From Pseudomonas putida (lineage in GTDB: Bacteria; Pseudomonadota; Gammaproteobacteria; Pseudomonadales; Pseudomonadaceae), in assembly GCF_025905425.1 (NCBI RefSeq), contig NZ_CP109603.1, forward strand, positions 4,418,501 to 4,482,500: a DNA stretch of 64,000 nt, read 5' to 3'. The notes beneath the pieces are model-generated. The model was not told the origin of the DNA, did no database searches, and worked only from the letters and a program-made list of their open reading frames with translations. Shown here piece after piece: positions 45,211 through 54,084 of this stretch. Position 1 is the stretch's first letter. Each line of letters starts with the position of its first letter. The translations under genes were made by a program, and so were the position numbers.

Positions 45211-46641
45211 ATGACCACTTCTCACTACATCAACGGCCACTGGGTCGAAGGCCAAGGCAGCGACTGCATTAGCGTCAATGACCCTGCATTGGGCCTGCCC
45301 TTCGCCGAATTTATGGCCGCCAGCGTTGCCCAGGTCGACCAGGCCGTGGCTGCTGCACGCCAAGCCCTGCCTGCCTGGAAACAGACCAGCGCCAGCGAGC
45401 GTGCAGCGTACCTGCGCGGTTTTGCAGACCAGCTCGGGCAACGCCGTGAAGCGTTGATCACCCTGCAGATGCGCAACAACGGCAAGCCCCGCCACGAAGC
45501 CGAAATCGACCTGGACGACGCGATTGCCACGTTCAGCTACTACGCCGAGCTGGCTGAACAACTGCCGGAAAAGAACCGCAACGTGCCCCTGGCCGCACCC
45601 GGCTTTACCGCCCGTACTCGCCTGGAGCCCGTCGGCGTAGTCGGCCTGATCGTGCCGTGGAACTTCCCACTGGTGACCAGCGCCTGGAAGCTCGCGCCCG
45701 CCTTGGCCGCAGGCTGCACCGTGGTGCTCAAACCCTCGGAGGTCACCCCGCTGGTCGAGCAGGCTTACGGCCAGATCGCCGATACCCTCGGGCTGCCCGC
45801 CGGTGTGCTGAACATCGTCAACGGCAAGGCCGAAACCGGCGCGGCGCTGAGCAACCACGCGGGCCTGGACAAGCTGTCGTTCACCGGCAGCAACAGTGTC
45901 GGCAGCCAGGTGATGCGCAGCGCCTCTACCCAATGCCGGCCCGTGACGCTGGAGCTGGGCGGCAAGTCAGCAATCGTGGTGTTCGATGATTGCGATATCG
46001 ACCAGGCCGTGGAATGGATTGTCGCCGGCATCAGCTGGAACGCCGGTCAGATGTGCTCGGCCACCTCGCGCCTACTGGTGCAGGACGGCATTGCCGATAC
46101 GCTGCTGCCGCGCTTGCAGGCAGCACTGGAGAACCTGCGGGTGGGCAACCCGTTGAACGAAGAAGTGGACATGGGCCCGCTGACCAGCCAGGCGCAATGG
46201 CTGAAGGTTGCCAGCTACTTTGCTACCGCACGCGAAGAAGGCCTGCAGTGCCTGGCTGGCGGCAAGGCGCTGGACCGTGAAGGCTGGTTCGTCAGCCCCA
46301 CGCTGTATGTGGACGTACCAGCCCACAGCCGCCTGTGGACTGAAGAAATCTTCGGCCCGGTGCTGTGCGCACGGCGCTTCACCACTGAAGCGCAGGCAAT
46401 CGCTGAAGCCAATGACAGCCGCTTCGGCCTGGTGGCCACGGTCTGCTCGGCCGACCTGGAACGCGCCGAACGGGTTGCCGATGCGCTGGAGGTTGGCCAC
46501 GTGTGGATCAACTCGGTGCAGGCCGTGTTCGTCGAGACCTCGTGGGGCGGGACCAAAGGCAGCGGGATTGGGCGCGAGCTTGGGCCTTGGGGTTTGTCGG
46601 GGTACCTGTCGGTGAAGCATGTGACGCGCTGCCTGGGTTAA
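45211..46641 (+). CDS. Aldehyde dehydrogenase (betaine-aldehyde/aminoaldehyde dehydrogenase-like)
   Basis: This 476-residue NAD(P)-dependent enzyme has VVGLIVPWNFPLVTSAWKLAPALAAGCTVVLKPSE, FTGSNSVGSQV, the catalytic Glu in VTLELGGKSA, and Cys in WNAGQMCSATSRL (nucleophile). The C-terminal half shows EEIFGPVL and WGGTKGSGIGRELG. The set is closest to betaine-aldehyde dehydrogenase-type members. The substrate is not set by context: no choline or polyamine genes are adjacent. Confidence 0.9.
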   Translation: MTTSHYINGHWVEGQGSDCISVNDPALGLPFAEFMAASVAQVDQAVAAARQALPAWKQTSASERAAYLRGFADQLGQRREALITLQMRNNGKPRHEAEIDLDDAIATFSYYAELAEQLPEKNRNVPLAAPGFTARTRLEPVGVVGLIVPWNFPLVTSAWKLAPALAAGCTVVLKPSEVTPLVEQAYGQIADTLGLPAGVLNIVNGKAETGAALSNHAGLDKLSFTGSNSVGSQVMRSASTQCRPVTLELGGKSAIVVFDDCDIDQAVEWIVAGISWNAGQMCSATSRLLVQDGIADTLLPRLQAALENLRVGNPLNEEVDMGPLTSQAQWLKVASYFATAREEGLQCLAGGKALDREGWFVSPTLYVDVPAHSRLWTEEIFGPVLCARRFTTEAQAIAEANDSRFGLVATVCSADLERAERVADALEVGHVWINSVQAVFVETSWGGTKGSGIGRELGPWGLSGYLSVKHVTRCLG

Positions 46642-46658
46642 CCCCAGCGCTGGTAAAG

Positions 46659-46696
46659 AAGCCCCTTGCTGACGGTTGTCACAAGGGGCTTTTGCT
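46659..46696 (+). terminator. Terminator after the aldehyde dehydrogenase
   Basis: AAGCCCCTTG / CAAGGGGCTT with a 13-base loop and TTGCTTT tail. Confidence 0.85.
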
Positions 46697-46807
46697 TTAC
46701 GCTTGATTCCGTTTCACAAACGCCCTCATGGTCACGTGACTTTCCCCTCCCCCCGCCAAGTCCCACTCCCTGGTACCCCCACAATCACAACACCAGGCCG
46801 GACCACC

Positions 46808-48025
46808 ATGCACCCTCAACGCACCGCCTTGCACAACGAACTGCACGCTCGCCCGTCGCTGTATTTCGACGGCCCGGCCCATGTCTTCCACCTCGCCCTA
46901 CTCGGCGGCGATGCCGCGTGTGCCGCGCTGCTGCAACGCTGCTGCCCAGAGGCGCAGGACACCAACGCAGCGCAGGGCATCACCCGCCTGGACGGGCACC
47001 CGTTCAAGTGGGAAAGGCACACCGAGTTCTTCACCCTGACCCTGGTCGTGCCCTGCGCCACCGCCGACACCGAGTGGCAAGCCCTGCCGCAGGTACTGGC
47101 CGAAGCCATCGCCCCGCAAACGGCGCAGGTAATCAATGCGGTGCAGGTGCTGGTACGCGATGAACAGGACCTGGACCTGCCCCGCTATGGTTTCAAAGAC
47201 CCGTGCGGCTCCTGCGTGGGCGGTGGCGATGCGTCGGTGTGGAGCGATTTTCGCCTGACCGAGGACGGCACCAACCGCTTCCTGTTCATCAACCGCCGCC
47301 TCAATGCCTACCGCCAGGGCCGGATGATCCGGCGCCTGCTGGAGATCGAGACTTACCGCATGATGGCTTCGCTGACTTTGACCACGGCCAAGGCCCTGAG
47401 CCAGGAGCTCGACGCCTTCGACAAGACCCTGGTGAGCCTGTCCGAACGCAGCACCGGGGGCGATGGCCATGACTCCAAGGGGTTGCTTGACGCCATCGCC
47501 CACCTCTCGCGCCAAGTGGTCAGCCACACGGTGAAGACCCGTCACCGCTTCGGTGCAACCCAGGCGTATGCGCAACTGGTGTTCGAGCGCTTGGGCGAAC
47601 TGCGCGAAAGCCACGTGGGCGATTGCCAGCGTTTGGGCGTGTTCATCGAACGTCGCTTCAAGCCCACTGTGCGTTATTGCGCAGCCACCGAGCAACGGCT
47701 GGAACAGCTGGCGAAGAATGTCGCCAACCTGGGCGACCTGCTGCAAGCGCGGGTGCAGGTGGAAATGGAAGAGCAGAATGCGGAGATCCTGCGCAGCCTC
47801 AATGCCCGCGCCGACGCCCAGGTGAAGATTCAGCGGGCCGTGGAGGGGCTGTCGATCATTGCCATCACCTATTACCTGCTGAACCTATTCAAGCTGCTGT
47901 ACGGGGGGCTGAATGTGCTGGGGGTGGGGCTGACGGCGCGGGATGGGTTGTTGGCGATGGCGCCGCCAGTGCTGTTGGTGCTGCTGGTGATTCTGGTGAG
48001 GATCAGGCAGGCCAAGCAGCATTGA
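46808..48025 (+). CDS. DUF3422-family membrane protein
   Basis: The 405-residue protein starts MHPQRTALHNELHARPSLYFDGPAHV, the typical DUF3422 N-terminus. A mostly helical cytosolic region follows, with INRRLNAYRQGRMIRRLLEIETYRMMA. Two hydrophobic helices near the end (AITYYLLNLFKLLYGG and LLAMAPPVLLVLLVILVRI) precede a short basic tail. Function is unknown. The ATG at 46808 is preferred over longer upstream readings that enter the terminator region. Confidence 0.82.
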   Translation: MHPQRTALHNELHARPSLYFDGPAHVFHLALLGGDAACAALLQRCCPEAQDTNAAQGITRLDGHPFKWERHTEFFTLTLVVPCATADTEWQALPQVLAEAIAPQTAQVINAVQVLVRDEQDLDLPRYGFKDPCGSCVGGGDASVWSDFRLTEDGTNRFLFINRRLNAYRQGRMIRRLLEIETYRMMASLTLTTAKALSQELDAFDKTLVSLSERSTGGDGHDSKGLLDAIAHLSRQVVSHTVKTRHRFGATQAYAQLVFERLGELRESHVGDCQRLGVFIERRFKPTVRYCAATEQRLEQLAKNVANLGDLLQARVQVEMEEQNAEILRSLNARADAQVKIQRAVEGLSIIAITYYLLNLFKLLYGGLNVLGVGLTARDGLLAMAPPVLLVLLVILVRIRQAKQH

Positions 48026-48044
48026 AGCCGGGGCTGCTCTGCAG

Positions 48045-48134
48045 CCCATTCGCGGGGCAAGCCCGCTCCCACAGGCCCCCTGCTGCCTTCAGATCAAGCA
48101 AAATCTGTGGGAGCGGGCTTGCCCCGCGAATGGG
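48045..48134. repeat. REP pair (head-to-head), perfect arms
   Basis: Arms 48045-48074 and 48105-48134 are exact reverse complements (ending CCCATTCGCGGGGC / GCCCCGCGAATGGG) with a 30-base spacer. It separates convergent DUF3422 and the mechanosensitive channel. Confidence 0.93.
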
Positions 48135-48153
48135 CCGCACAGCGGCCCCCGCT

Positions 48154-50556
48154 TCACACCGACTCGTCAGCCGGGCGCACGGTCTCTTGCACCAACACCA
48201 TGCTTTGCGGCGACGACAACGGAATGCCCTCATCGCGCAACCGACCAAGAATGGTGAACAGCAGGTCACTGCGTGTGCTGGACACCTGCCGCGGCCCGGC
48301 CACGTAACCACTGACCGCAATCACCATGCCACTGGTCGTCAGGTCCTTGAACGATACCGAAGTCGCGGGCGCATCCAGGATCGCCTCGTGCTCGTGGTAC
48401 GCCGCCAGCAGCAGCTCCCGCACATGGTTGGCATCGGTCTCCAGTGGCAGGGTCAGGGTAATGCTGACGACCCCCAGGGCATTGCCCATGGTCACGTTGC
48501 GCACGTTCTGGGAAATAAACTGCGAGTTGGGCACGATCACCGTCGAGCGGTCGGACATCTGAATTTCGGTGGCGCGCACGTTGATGCGACGGATATCACC
48601 CTCGACACCCGCCAAGCTGACCCAGTCGCCCACCTTCACCGGGCGCTCGGTGAGCAGGATCAGGCCGGAGATGAAGTTCTGCACGATCTGCTGCAAGCCA
48701 AAACCAATACCGACCGACAGCGCACTCACCACCCAGGTCAGGCTGGTCAGGTTGATGCGCAAGGTCGACATCACCAGCATGGCCAGGAACAGGAAGCCCA
48801 GGTAACCCACCAGCGTTACCAGCGAGGCACGCATGCCGGCGTCCATGTCGGTTTCCGGCAGCAGGCGCTCGCTCAACCAGCGCTTGAGCACACGGATGCC
48901 GAACATACCGCCGAAGAACATCACCACCGCCAGCAGGATGTCCTGCGGCACGATGTTCAGGTTGCCGAGCATCTTGCCGCCGGTGTCGTCCCAATCACCC
49001 AGGCTGAGCAGCAATTCACCGGGGCTGGTGCCCGAAGGGGTGAAGGCCAGCAGTACAGCCAGGAACAGCAACACAGTACGGCCAATACCGGCCAGTATCG
49101 TGCTGGCCTGGGCCTGGTGGCGTGGCGCCAGGCCCAAGGTCGATGCCAAGGCCAGGCCACCGGGCTGACGCGGCGACAACAACGTTTCGCACAGGTCGCC
49201 CAGGAAGGTGGTCAACAGGTAGGCACAGGTGGCCACCACGCTGATCCACAGCAACTTGGCGGTCAGGAAGTAGGCCAGGGTCAGGAAGCCGGCCAGCAGT
49301 GCCAGCAAGATCAGCCCCACCCACACCACGATGACGAAGGGGATCAGGCCCGCCAGGCCGGTCGGGCGCTCCAGGTCGTGCTTGCGCAAGGTGCGGCGGT
49401 AGCGCAGCAAGGCCACCGAGAAGATTACCGCCACCACCAGTGCGGTCAGGCCGTTGGTGGCCACGGTCAGCGCCAGGCTGGTGCCGATCACGCTGTTGAT
49501 GCGCTCCTGGGTCAGCAGCACCATCAGCGCCAGCGCCAGCAGTTTCGGGAACCAACCCAGGGCGCTGGCCACCTCATCATGGATCGGCGGCAGGCGCCAG
49601 GACGGGCGTTGCAGCATCAACATGGCGCGGCCCAGGCCGGAAATGAAGGCGCTGAACACCACCAGGGTGAGGATGTGGTTGGTCAGGCTGGCGATATCCG
49701 AGCCCAGCTCGGCGCTGCTTTCCAGGCCCCAGCGCAGCAGCGACACGGAGCCGGCAATGGTGCCCAGCGTCGCCAGGCTGACGCTCAGGGCCAAGGCGCT
49801 GCGACGCAGGCGGCCTTCCGGCAGCCAGCGGATCATGGCGTCCGCCAGCAAACGTTCGAGCAGCCGGCGGACCAGCGTCCACACCAGAATCGCCGCTACC
49901 AGGCTGGTGAGGAACAACCAGCGATGCTCGGCACTGAATGCGCTGGCCACGGCATCGGCAGCCTCGCCACGCAGGTCGCGCAGGCGTGCCAGGTCTTCAT
50001 CGGTGGGGCGGATCAGTGACTGCCAGAACGCCGGGGTCAGCGGGCTGGTGGCGCGGCTGGTGACCTGCGAGTTGAACTGGCTGCGGCGCAGGTTGACGAT
50101 CTGCGTGGACAGATCGCGAGCCGACTGGGTCAGCTTGGTCGCCTGTTCCTGCTCAGCCAGTACGGTCTTTTTCTGTGCCTCAAGGTCTTTGCGCTGAAGG
50201 GTGATGCTCGTGGCCTCATCCTTCTGCAGCGGGCCCAGCACCTTGAGTTTGTCGTCCAGGCCTTGCACGTCAGTGGCGCGCAGCGCACTGAGGGCATCGG
50301 CCTGACGCTGCACCTGCATGGCCGCCAGGCGCAGCTGTGAGAGCACGTCGTCATTGGCGTTGCTGGTCACCCCCTGACGGATCAGGTCGAGTCGATCATT
50401 CAACTGCTCAAGGCTCGCGTTCTCGTCGAGAACCGGCAGCTCGGCAGCCGCCAGGCTGGAGACTGGCGTGGCCGGGGCGGACCAGGCCGGGGTGGCCAAC
50501 GCCACCATCAGGGCCAATACGCCTAGGCAATAACGGGCAAGGCTGACACGCCTCAT
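48154..50556 (-). CDS. Mechanosensitive ion channel, large MscS family (DUF3772-type, MscK/MscM-like)
   Basis: This predicted 800-residue protein has a signal peptide (MRRVSLARYCLGVLALMVALATPAWSA) and a periplasmic coiled-coil domain of about 150 residues (the DUF3772 type). About ten membrane helices follow, then an MscS core near the C-terminus: WVVSALSVGIGFGLQQIVQNFISGLILLTERPVKVGDWV and the beta domain. It gates under membrane tension. The start at 50556 follows AGAGGA. It is the final gene before convergence with DUF3422. Confidence 0.88.
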   Translation of the reverse strand: MRRVSLARYCLGVLALMVALATPAWSAPATPVSSLAAAELPVLDENASLEQLNDRLDLIRQGVTSNANDDVLSQLRLAAMQVQRQADALSALRATDVQGLDDKLKVLGPLQKDEATSITLQRKDLEAQKKTVLAEQEQATKLTQSARDLSTQIVNLRRSQFNSQVTSRATSPLTPAFWQSLIRPTDEDLARLRDLRGEAADAVASAFSAEHRWLFLTSLVAAILVWTLVRRLLERLLADAMIRWLPEGRLRRSALALSVSLATLGTIAGSVSLLRWGLESSAELGSDIASLTNHILTLVVFSAFISGLGRAMLMLQRPSWRLPPIHDEVASALGWFPKLLALALMVLLTQERINSVIGTSLALTVATNGLTALVVAVIFSVALLRYRRTLRKHDLERPTGLAGLIPFVIVVWVGLILLALLAGFLTLAYFLTAKLLWISVVATCAYLLTTFLGDLCETLLSPRQPGGLALASTLGLAPRHQAQASTILAGIGRTVLLFLAVLLAFTPSGTSPGELLLSLGDWDDTGGKMLGNLNIVPQDILLAVVMFFGGMFGIRVLKRWLSERLLPETDMDAGMRASLVTLVGYLGFLFLAMLVMSTLRINLTSLTWVVSALSVGIGFGLQQIVQNFISGLILLTERPVKVGDWVSLAGVEGDIRRINVRATEIQMSDRSTVIVPNSQFISQNVRNVTMGNALGVVSITLTLPLETDANHVRELLLAAYHEHEAILDAPATSVSFKDLTTSGMVIAVSGYVAGPRQVSSTRSDLLFTILGRLRDEGIPLSSPQSMVLVQETVRPADESV

Positions 50557-50612
50557 CGAACATTCCTCTATACATTTCGATTTGGCGGGGGATTCTACGC
50601 GGCTTGAAGCGA

Positions 50613-51671
50613 TCAGGAGAGTGCCGTTTCTCGCTTGAGCAGTTGCTGCTTGCGCTCGACGCCCCAACGGTAGCCGCTGATATCGCCGTCGCGGCGTACC
50701 ACCCGGTGGCAAGGGATGGCCACGGCAATGCAGTTGGCCGCGCACGCCATGGCCACCGCGCGCACCGCTTTGGGCGCGCCGATACGCTCGGCGATGTCGG
50801 TGTAGCTGACCCGACAGCCGGCAGGTACCTCGCGCAAGGCCTGCCAGACTCGCTCCTGAAATGCCGTGCCTTGCACATCAAGGGGCAGTGCCAGGCCCAG
50901 TGCGGGGGCTTCCACGAAACCCACCACCTCGGCGACCACGCGCTCGTATTCGCTGTCGCCACCGATCAGCCGGGCGTTGGGGAACTGGTCCTGCAACCCG
51001 TGCAGCAGTGCCTCGGGGTCATCGCCCAGCAGGATCGCGCAGATGCCCTTCTCGCTCTGGGCCACCAGAATCGCACCCAGCGAACACTGGCCAAGTGCAA
51101 AGCGAATGGTCGCCCCCAGCCCACCGGCACGGTAGGCCTTGGGGCGCATGCCCAGGCGTTGCTCGGCACTTTCGTAGAAGCGGCTGTTGGAGGTGTAGCC
51201 AGCGTCGTAGATGGCGTCAGTCACCGAGCGCTGGCCCTTTTCCAGGTGCTCGCGCAGGCGCCGGGCGCGGAATGCCGAGGCGTAGGCCTTGGGGGTCAAG
51301 CCGGTTTCGGCCTTGAACAGACGGTGCAGGTGAAAGGGGCTGACCGCCAGTTGTGCGCTGAGCTGGTCGAGGTTCGACGAAAACTCATCGCCCTCGATCA
51401 GGCGGCAGGCGCGTGTGACCAGCTCACTACGCCGGGTTGCAGTGGCACGGCTTGCGCTCGTGCAACGCTTGCAGGCCCGGTAACCCGCACATTCGGCGGC
51501 GTTGGCATCGTTGTAGAACTCGATGTTTTCGCGCTTGGCCATACGCGCTTTGCAACCTGGGCGGCAATAGATACCGGTGGTGCGTACGGCGTAGACGAAG
51601 TGGCCGGCGGCGTTGCCGTCGCGGGCCTGCACGGCCTGCCAACGTTGTTCGGGGGTGGTGTAGGGTTTCAT
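50613..51671 (-). CDS. ada: Ada: methyl-DNA repair and transcription activator
   Basis: A 352-residue fusion in the usual order. The N-terminal zinc domain (about 1-80) contains VYAVRTTGIYCRPGCKAR, including the methyl-accepting Cys, and CAGYRACKRC. An AraC-type HTH is at about 85-180, and the C-terminal O6-alkylguanine-DNA alkyltransferase has the active site AIPCHRVVRRDGDISGYRWG. It removes methyl groups and activates alkylation-repair genes. ATG at 51671 with GGGAGG upstream. alkA-like gene lies nearby on the same strand, with a REP pair between. Confidence 0.94.
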   Translation of the reverse strand: MKPYTTPEQRWQAVQARDGNAAGHFVYAVRTTGIYCRPGCKARMAKRENIEFYNDANAAECAGYRACKRCTSASRATATRRSELVTRACRLIEGDEFSSNLDQLSAQLAVSPFHLHRLFKAETGLTPKAYASAFRARRLREHLEKGQRSVTDAIYDAGYTSNSRFYESAEQRLGMRPKAYRAGGLGATIRFALGQCSLGAILVAQSEKGICAILLGDDPEALLHGLQDQFPNARLIGGDSEYERVVAEVVGFVEAPALGLALPLDVQGTAFQERVWQALREVPAGCRVSYTDIAERIGAPKAVRAVAMACAANCIAVAIPCHRVVRRDGDISGYRWGVERKQQLLKRETALS

Positions 51672-51700
51672 CGCGCCTCCCATTCGGTTTACACCTGTAG

Positions 51701-51795
51701 CGGCCTCTTCGCGGGCAAGCCCGCTCCCACAAGTACCCCACTGGTCACGAGCACAGTGGCAATCTGTGGGAGCGGGCTTGCCCGCGAAGAGGCCG
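51701..51795. repeat. REP pair between ada and the glycosylase gene
   Basis: Arms 51701-51730 and 51766-51795 (CGGCCTCTTCGCGGGCAAGC type and complement) with a 35-base spacer. Here the pair lies between two same-strand genes, where it could lower read-through from the glycosylase gene into ada. Confidence 0.92.
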
Positions 51796-51815
51796 GTACA
51801 GGCACTGCAACGCCC

Positions 51816-52442
51816 TCAGGCCCGCCACAGGTACCAGGCCGCCACGGTCCGGTACGGGTGCCAGCCACCGCCCAGCGAGCGCATCTGCGCCGGTGTTGGC
51901 GCCTTCTCCAGCCCCTTGAGCCGACGATACCCCTCGCGCACCCCGAAATCGTCCACCGGCAGAATGTCCGAGCGTTCAAGGCTGTAGATCAGCAACATCT
52001 CTACCGTCCACCGCCCTACCCCACGCAGGGCCACCAGACGCTCGATCAACGCTTCATCGGGCATGCCCAGCGCCTCCTCGCGGCTGGGCACCACGCCCGC
52101 GAGGCGGGCCTGGGCAATGCCCTGGATGGTAGCTGCCTTGCTCGCCGAAAAGCCGCATGCGCGCATCGCCTCTGGCGTTACAGCCAGCAGTTGGTCCGGT
52201 GCAGGAAAGCTGCCCTCGGGGAACAGCGCCAACAGCCGCCCCAGAATCGACTCGGCAGCGCGGGCATGCAACTGCTGGTAGGCAATCGCCCTAACCAGCG
52301 CCTCATAGGGCTCGCGCCCCGGCGTCGCCTGGTGCAGGCACGGCCCAATTGCAGCAATATGCCGCGCCCAGTCCGGGTCCGCGCCGGCAAGGTATCGGGT
52401 CGCTTCGCGGTAGGTTTCGGGCGAAAGGTCAGCCAGGATCAT
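51816..52442 (-). CDS. HhH-GPD DNA-3-methyladenine glycosylase (AlkA-like, short form)
   Basis: A 208-residue base-excision glycosylase for alkylated purines. The helix-hairpin-helix LVALRGVGRWTVEMLLIYSLERSDILPVDDFGV (about 135-167) gives the catalytic Asp in the VDD segment, and IAYQQLHARAAESI is the upstream conserved helix. E. coli AlkA is about 280 residues with an extra N-terminal domain, which is absent here. It neighbours ada, fitting the adaptive response. Confidence 0.88.
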   Translation of the reverse strand: MILADLSPETYREATRYLAGADPDWARHIAAIGPCLHQATPGREPYEALVRAIAYQQLHARAAESILGRLLALFPEGSFPAPDQLLAVTPEAMRACGFSASKAATIQGIAQARLAGVVPSREEALGMPDEALIERLVALRGVGRWTVEMLLIYSLERSDILPVDDFGVREGYRRLKGLEKAPTPAQMRSLGGGWHPYRTVAAWYLWRA

Positions 52443-52562
52443 GGCGGTTCCAACAGGTTGACTAGAGACCTAGCTTAGCCCAGCCGTTCATCGGCGAAAC
52501 GCCGGATCTTGCGGGGCTAATTCCTGGCATACCATTGCTCTGTGCCGCGCTCCGCGCATAGA

Positions 52563-52580
52563 ATTGAGAACTATTCACAA
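52563..52580. promoter_or_regulatory. Fur-box-like element upstream of fecI
   Basis: ATTGAGAACTATTCACAA, 34 bases before the fecI ATG, shares 16 of 18 bases with the reverse complement of 56873-56890 ahead of the second FecR. It resembles pseudomonad Fur boxes (NATWAT arrays) but is not a strong match, so Fur binding is inferred. Confidence 0.5.
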
Positions 52581-52614
52581 TCGCATACCCCCACGGGATC
52601 AGGCCTCCGATACG

Positions 52615-53130
52615 ATGCAGATCAACGACACGCTCAAGCCAACCGAGGTCGCTCTGCTCTATCAGTCCCACCACGCCTGGCTCAGCGGCTGGTTGCGCAG
52701 CCGGGTCGGGTGCCATGAGCATGCCGCCGACCTGGCCCAGGATACCTTCGTACGGCTGTTGCGTGCCCGCCAGGTCTCGCCGCTCAAGGAGCCTCGTGCT
52801 TATCTGAGCGCCATCGCCCGTGGGCTGATGATCGACCAGTTCCGCCGCCGCGCCCTGGAGCGCGCCTATCAGGAAAGCCTGGCCCATCTACCTGAGGCCG
52901 ACGTGCCCAGCGAGGAACACCGGCTGGTCATCCTCGATACCTTGGAGCGCCTAGACCGCGCCCTGCACGCGCTGAAGCCACGTGTGCGGCAGGCCTTCTT
53001 GCTGGCCCAGATCGACGGGCTGAGCATCGCGCAGATCGCCCAGCGCCTTGATGTCTCCCGCGCGACTGTCGAGCGCGACCTGGCCAGAGCGCTGGGTGTC
53101 TGCTATCGGTTGCGTTATGTCGAGCTCTGA
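52615..53130 (+). CDS. FecI-type ECF sigma factor
   Basis: A 171-residue iron-responsive ECF sigma factor. Region 2 has HEHAADLAQDTFVRLLRARQ (about 36-55) and AYLSAIARGLMIDQFRRR; region 4 has QAFLLAQIDGLSIAQIAQRLDVSRATVERDLARAL. Cell-surface-signalling sigma factors are released when a TonB-dependent receptor signals through FecR. The FecR gene overlaps it by 14 bases, but no receptor gene lies in this region. ATG at 52615 with a weak SD. Confidence 0.92.
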   Translation: MQINDTLKPTEVALLYQSHHAWLSGWLRSRVGCHEHAADLAQDTFVRLLRARQVSPLKEPRAYLSAIARGLMIDQFRRRALERAYQESLAHLPEADVPSEEHRLVILDTLERLDRALHALKPRVRQAFLLAQIDGLSIAQIAQRLDVSRATVERDLARALGVCYRLRYVEL

Positions 53131-54073
53131 CAGCACGCCCGCGCAGGCCCAGGTCGACCAGGCCATCGACTGGCTGGTGAAGTTGCGCTTCGACACCCCC
53201 AGCCCGCGTACCGAGCGGCAATTTCAGCAATGGCTGGCCAGCCACCCACAAAACCCTCAGGCCTGGCAGCGCGTCAGTAGCCTTAGCGACGAGCTGGCCG
53301 GGCTACCCAAGGCACTGAGCCGACGCACCCTCGACGCCCGCCAACGTCAGCACACCAGCCGCCGTGACCACCTCAAGCTGCTGGCGCTGCTGGCCGTCGG
53401 GGGCAGCCTGGGCTGGGCTGCGCGCGAGCCATTGGGCCTGCCGCAGCTACTGGCTGACAGCAGCACCGCCGCAGGTGAGCGCCGGCAGTTACAAGGCAGC
53501 GATGGCAGCCGTATCCAGCTCAACACCGCCAGCGCCATCGACCTGCGCTACAGCAACGAACAACGTCAGCTTGAACTGATACGGGGCGAGGTCAGCCTGG
53601 ACAGCAACGCCAACGACAGCCGCCCGTTCCGTATCGATACGCGTGTCGCCACCCTGGCCACACTCGACGGCCAGTTGCTGCTGCGCGAAAACGACAATGG
53701 CCTGTTGCTGGCAGTACGCCGTGGCGAGGTCACGCTGTTTCCCGCGTCTGCCTCAGCGCGAGGGGTGCAGGCCGGCGAAACGTTGCAAGTGCTGGCCAAC
53801 GGCAGCTTGCAGGCCGTGAGCCTGCACAGCGACCCCTGGGGCTGGACCGACGGCGTGCTCAGCGTGCAGCAGATGCCGCTGGGTGAATTTACCGCCGAAC
53901 TCGCCCGCTACCGCCCGGGCCTGCTGCGCTGTGCCGACGAAGTGGCAAATCTGAAGGTCTCCGGCACGTATCAGCTGGCCGACACCGAACACATTCTGAA
54001 ACTGCTTGCACGCAGCCTGCCGGTGCGGATCGACTACCGCACACGCTATTGGGTGAGCATCGGCGCCGTCTGA
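53117..54073 (+). CDS. FecR-family anti-sigma factor
   Basis: A 318-residue single-helix inner-membrane protein. The N-terminal anti-sigma domain (DUF4880, QAIDWLVKLRFDTPSPRTERQFQQWLA) is cytosolic, and one helix LKLLALLAVGGSLGW lies at about 93-107. The periplasmic FecR domain follows (DGSRIQLNTASAIDLRYSNEQRQLELIRGEVSLD), ending in a short secretin/TonB-like STN-type region (LARYRPGLLRCADEVANLKVSGTY). It overlaps fecI and is the only other gene of that operon; a convergent MFS gene follows. Confidence 0.9.
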   Translation: MSSSDSTPAQAQVDQAIDWLVKLRFDTPSPRTERQFQQWLASHPQNPQAWQRVSSLSDELAGLPKALSRRTLDARQRQHTSRRDHLKLLALLAVGGSLGWAAREPLGLPQLLADSSTAAGERRQLQGSDGSRIQLNTASAIDLRYSNEQRQLELIRGEVSLDSNANDSRPFRIDTRVATLATLDGQLLLRENDNGLLLAVRRGEVTLFPASASARGVQAGETLQVLANGSLQAVSLHSDPWGWTDGVLSVQQMPLGEFTAELARYRPGLLRCADEVANLKVSGTYQLADTEHILKLLARSLPVRIDYRTRYWVSIGAV

Positions 54074-54084
54074 ACACCGTGTGA

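Noticed and set aside
47623..50019. 798-codon plus-strand open frame and other long antisense frames (for example 29863-31761, 6399-8093)
   Set aside because: They overlie well-recognised genes on other frames (DUF3422 and MscS-type channel; pth/ychF; mqo), have His/Gln/Arg-rich low-complexity products, and arise from GC-rich third-position bias.
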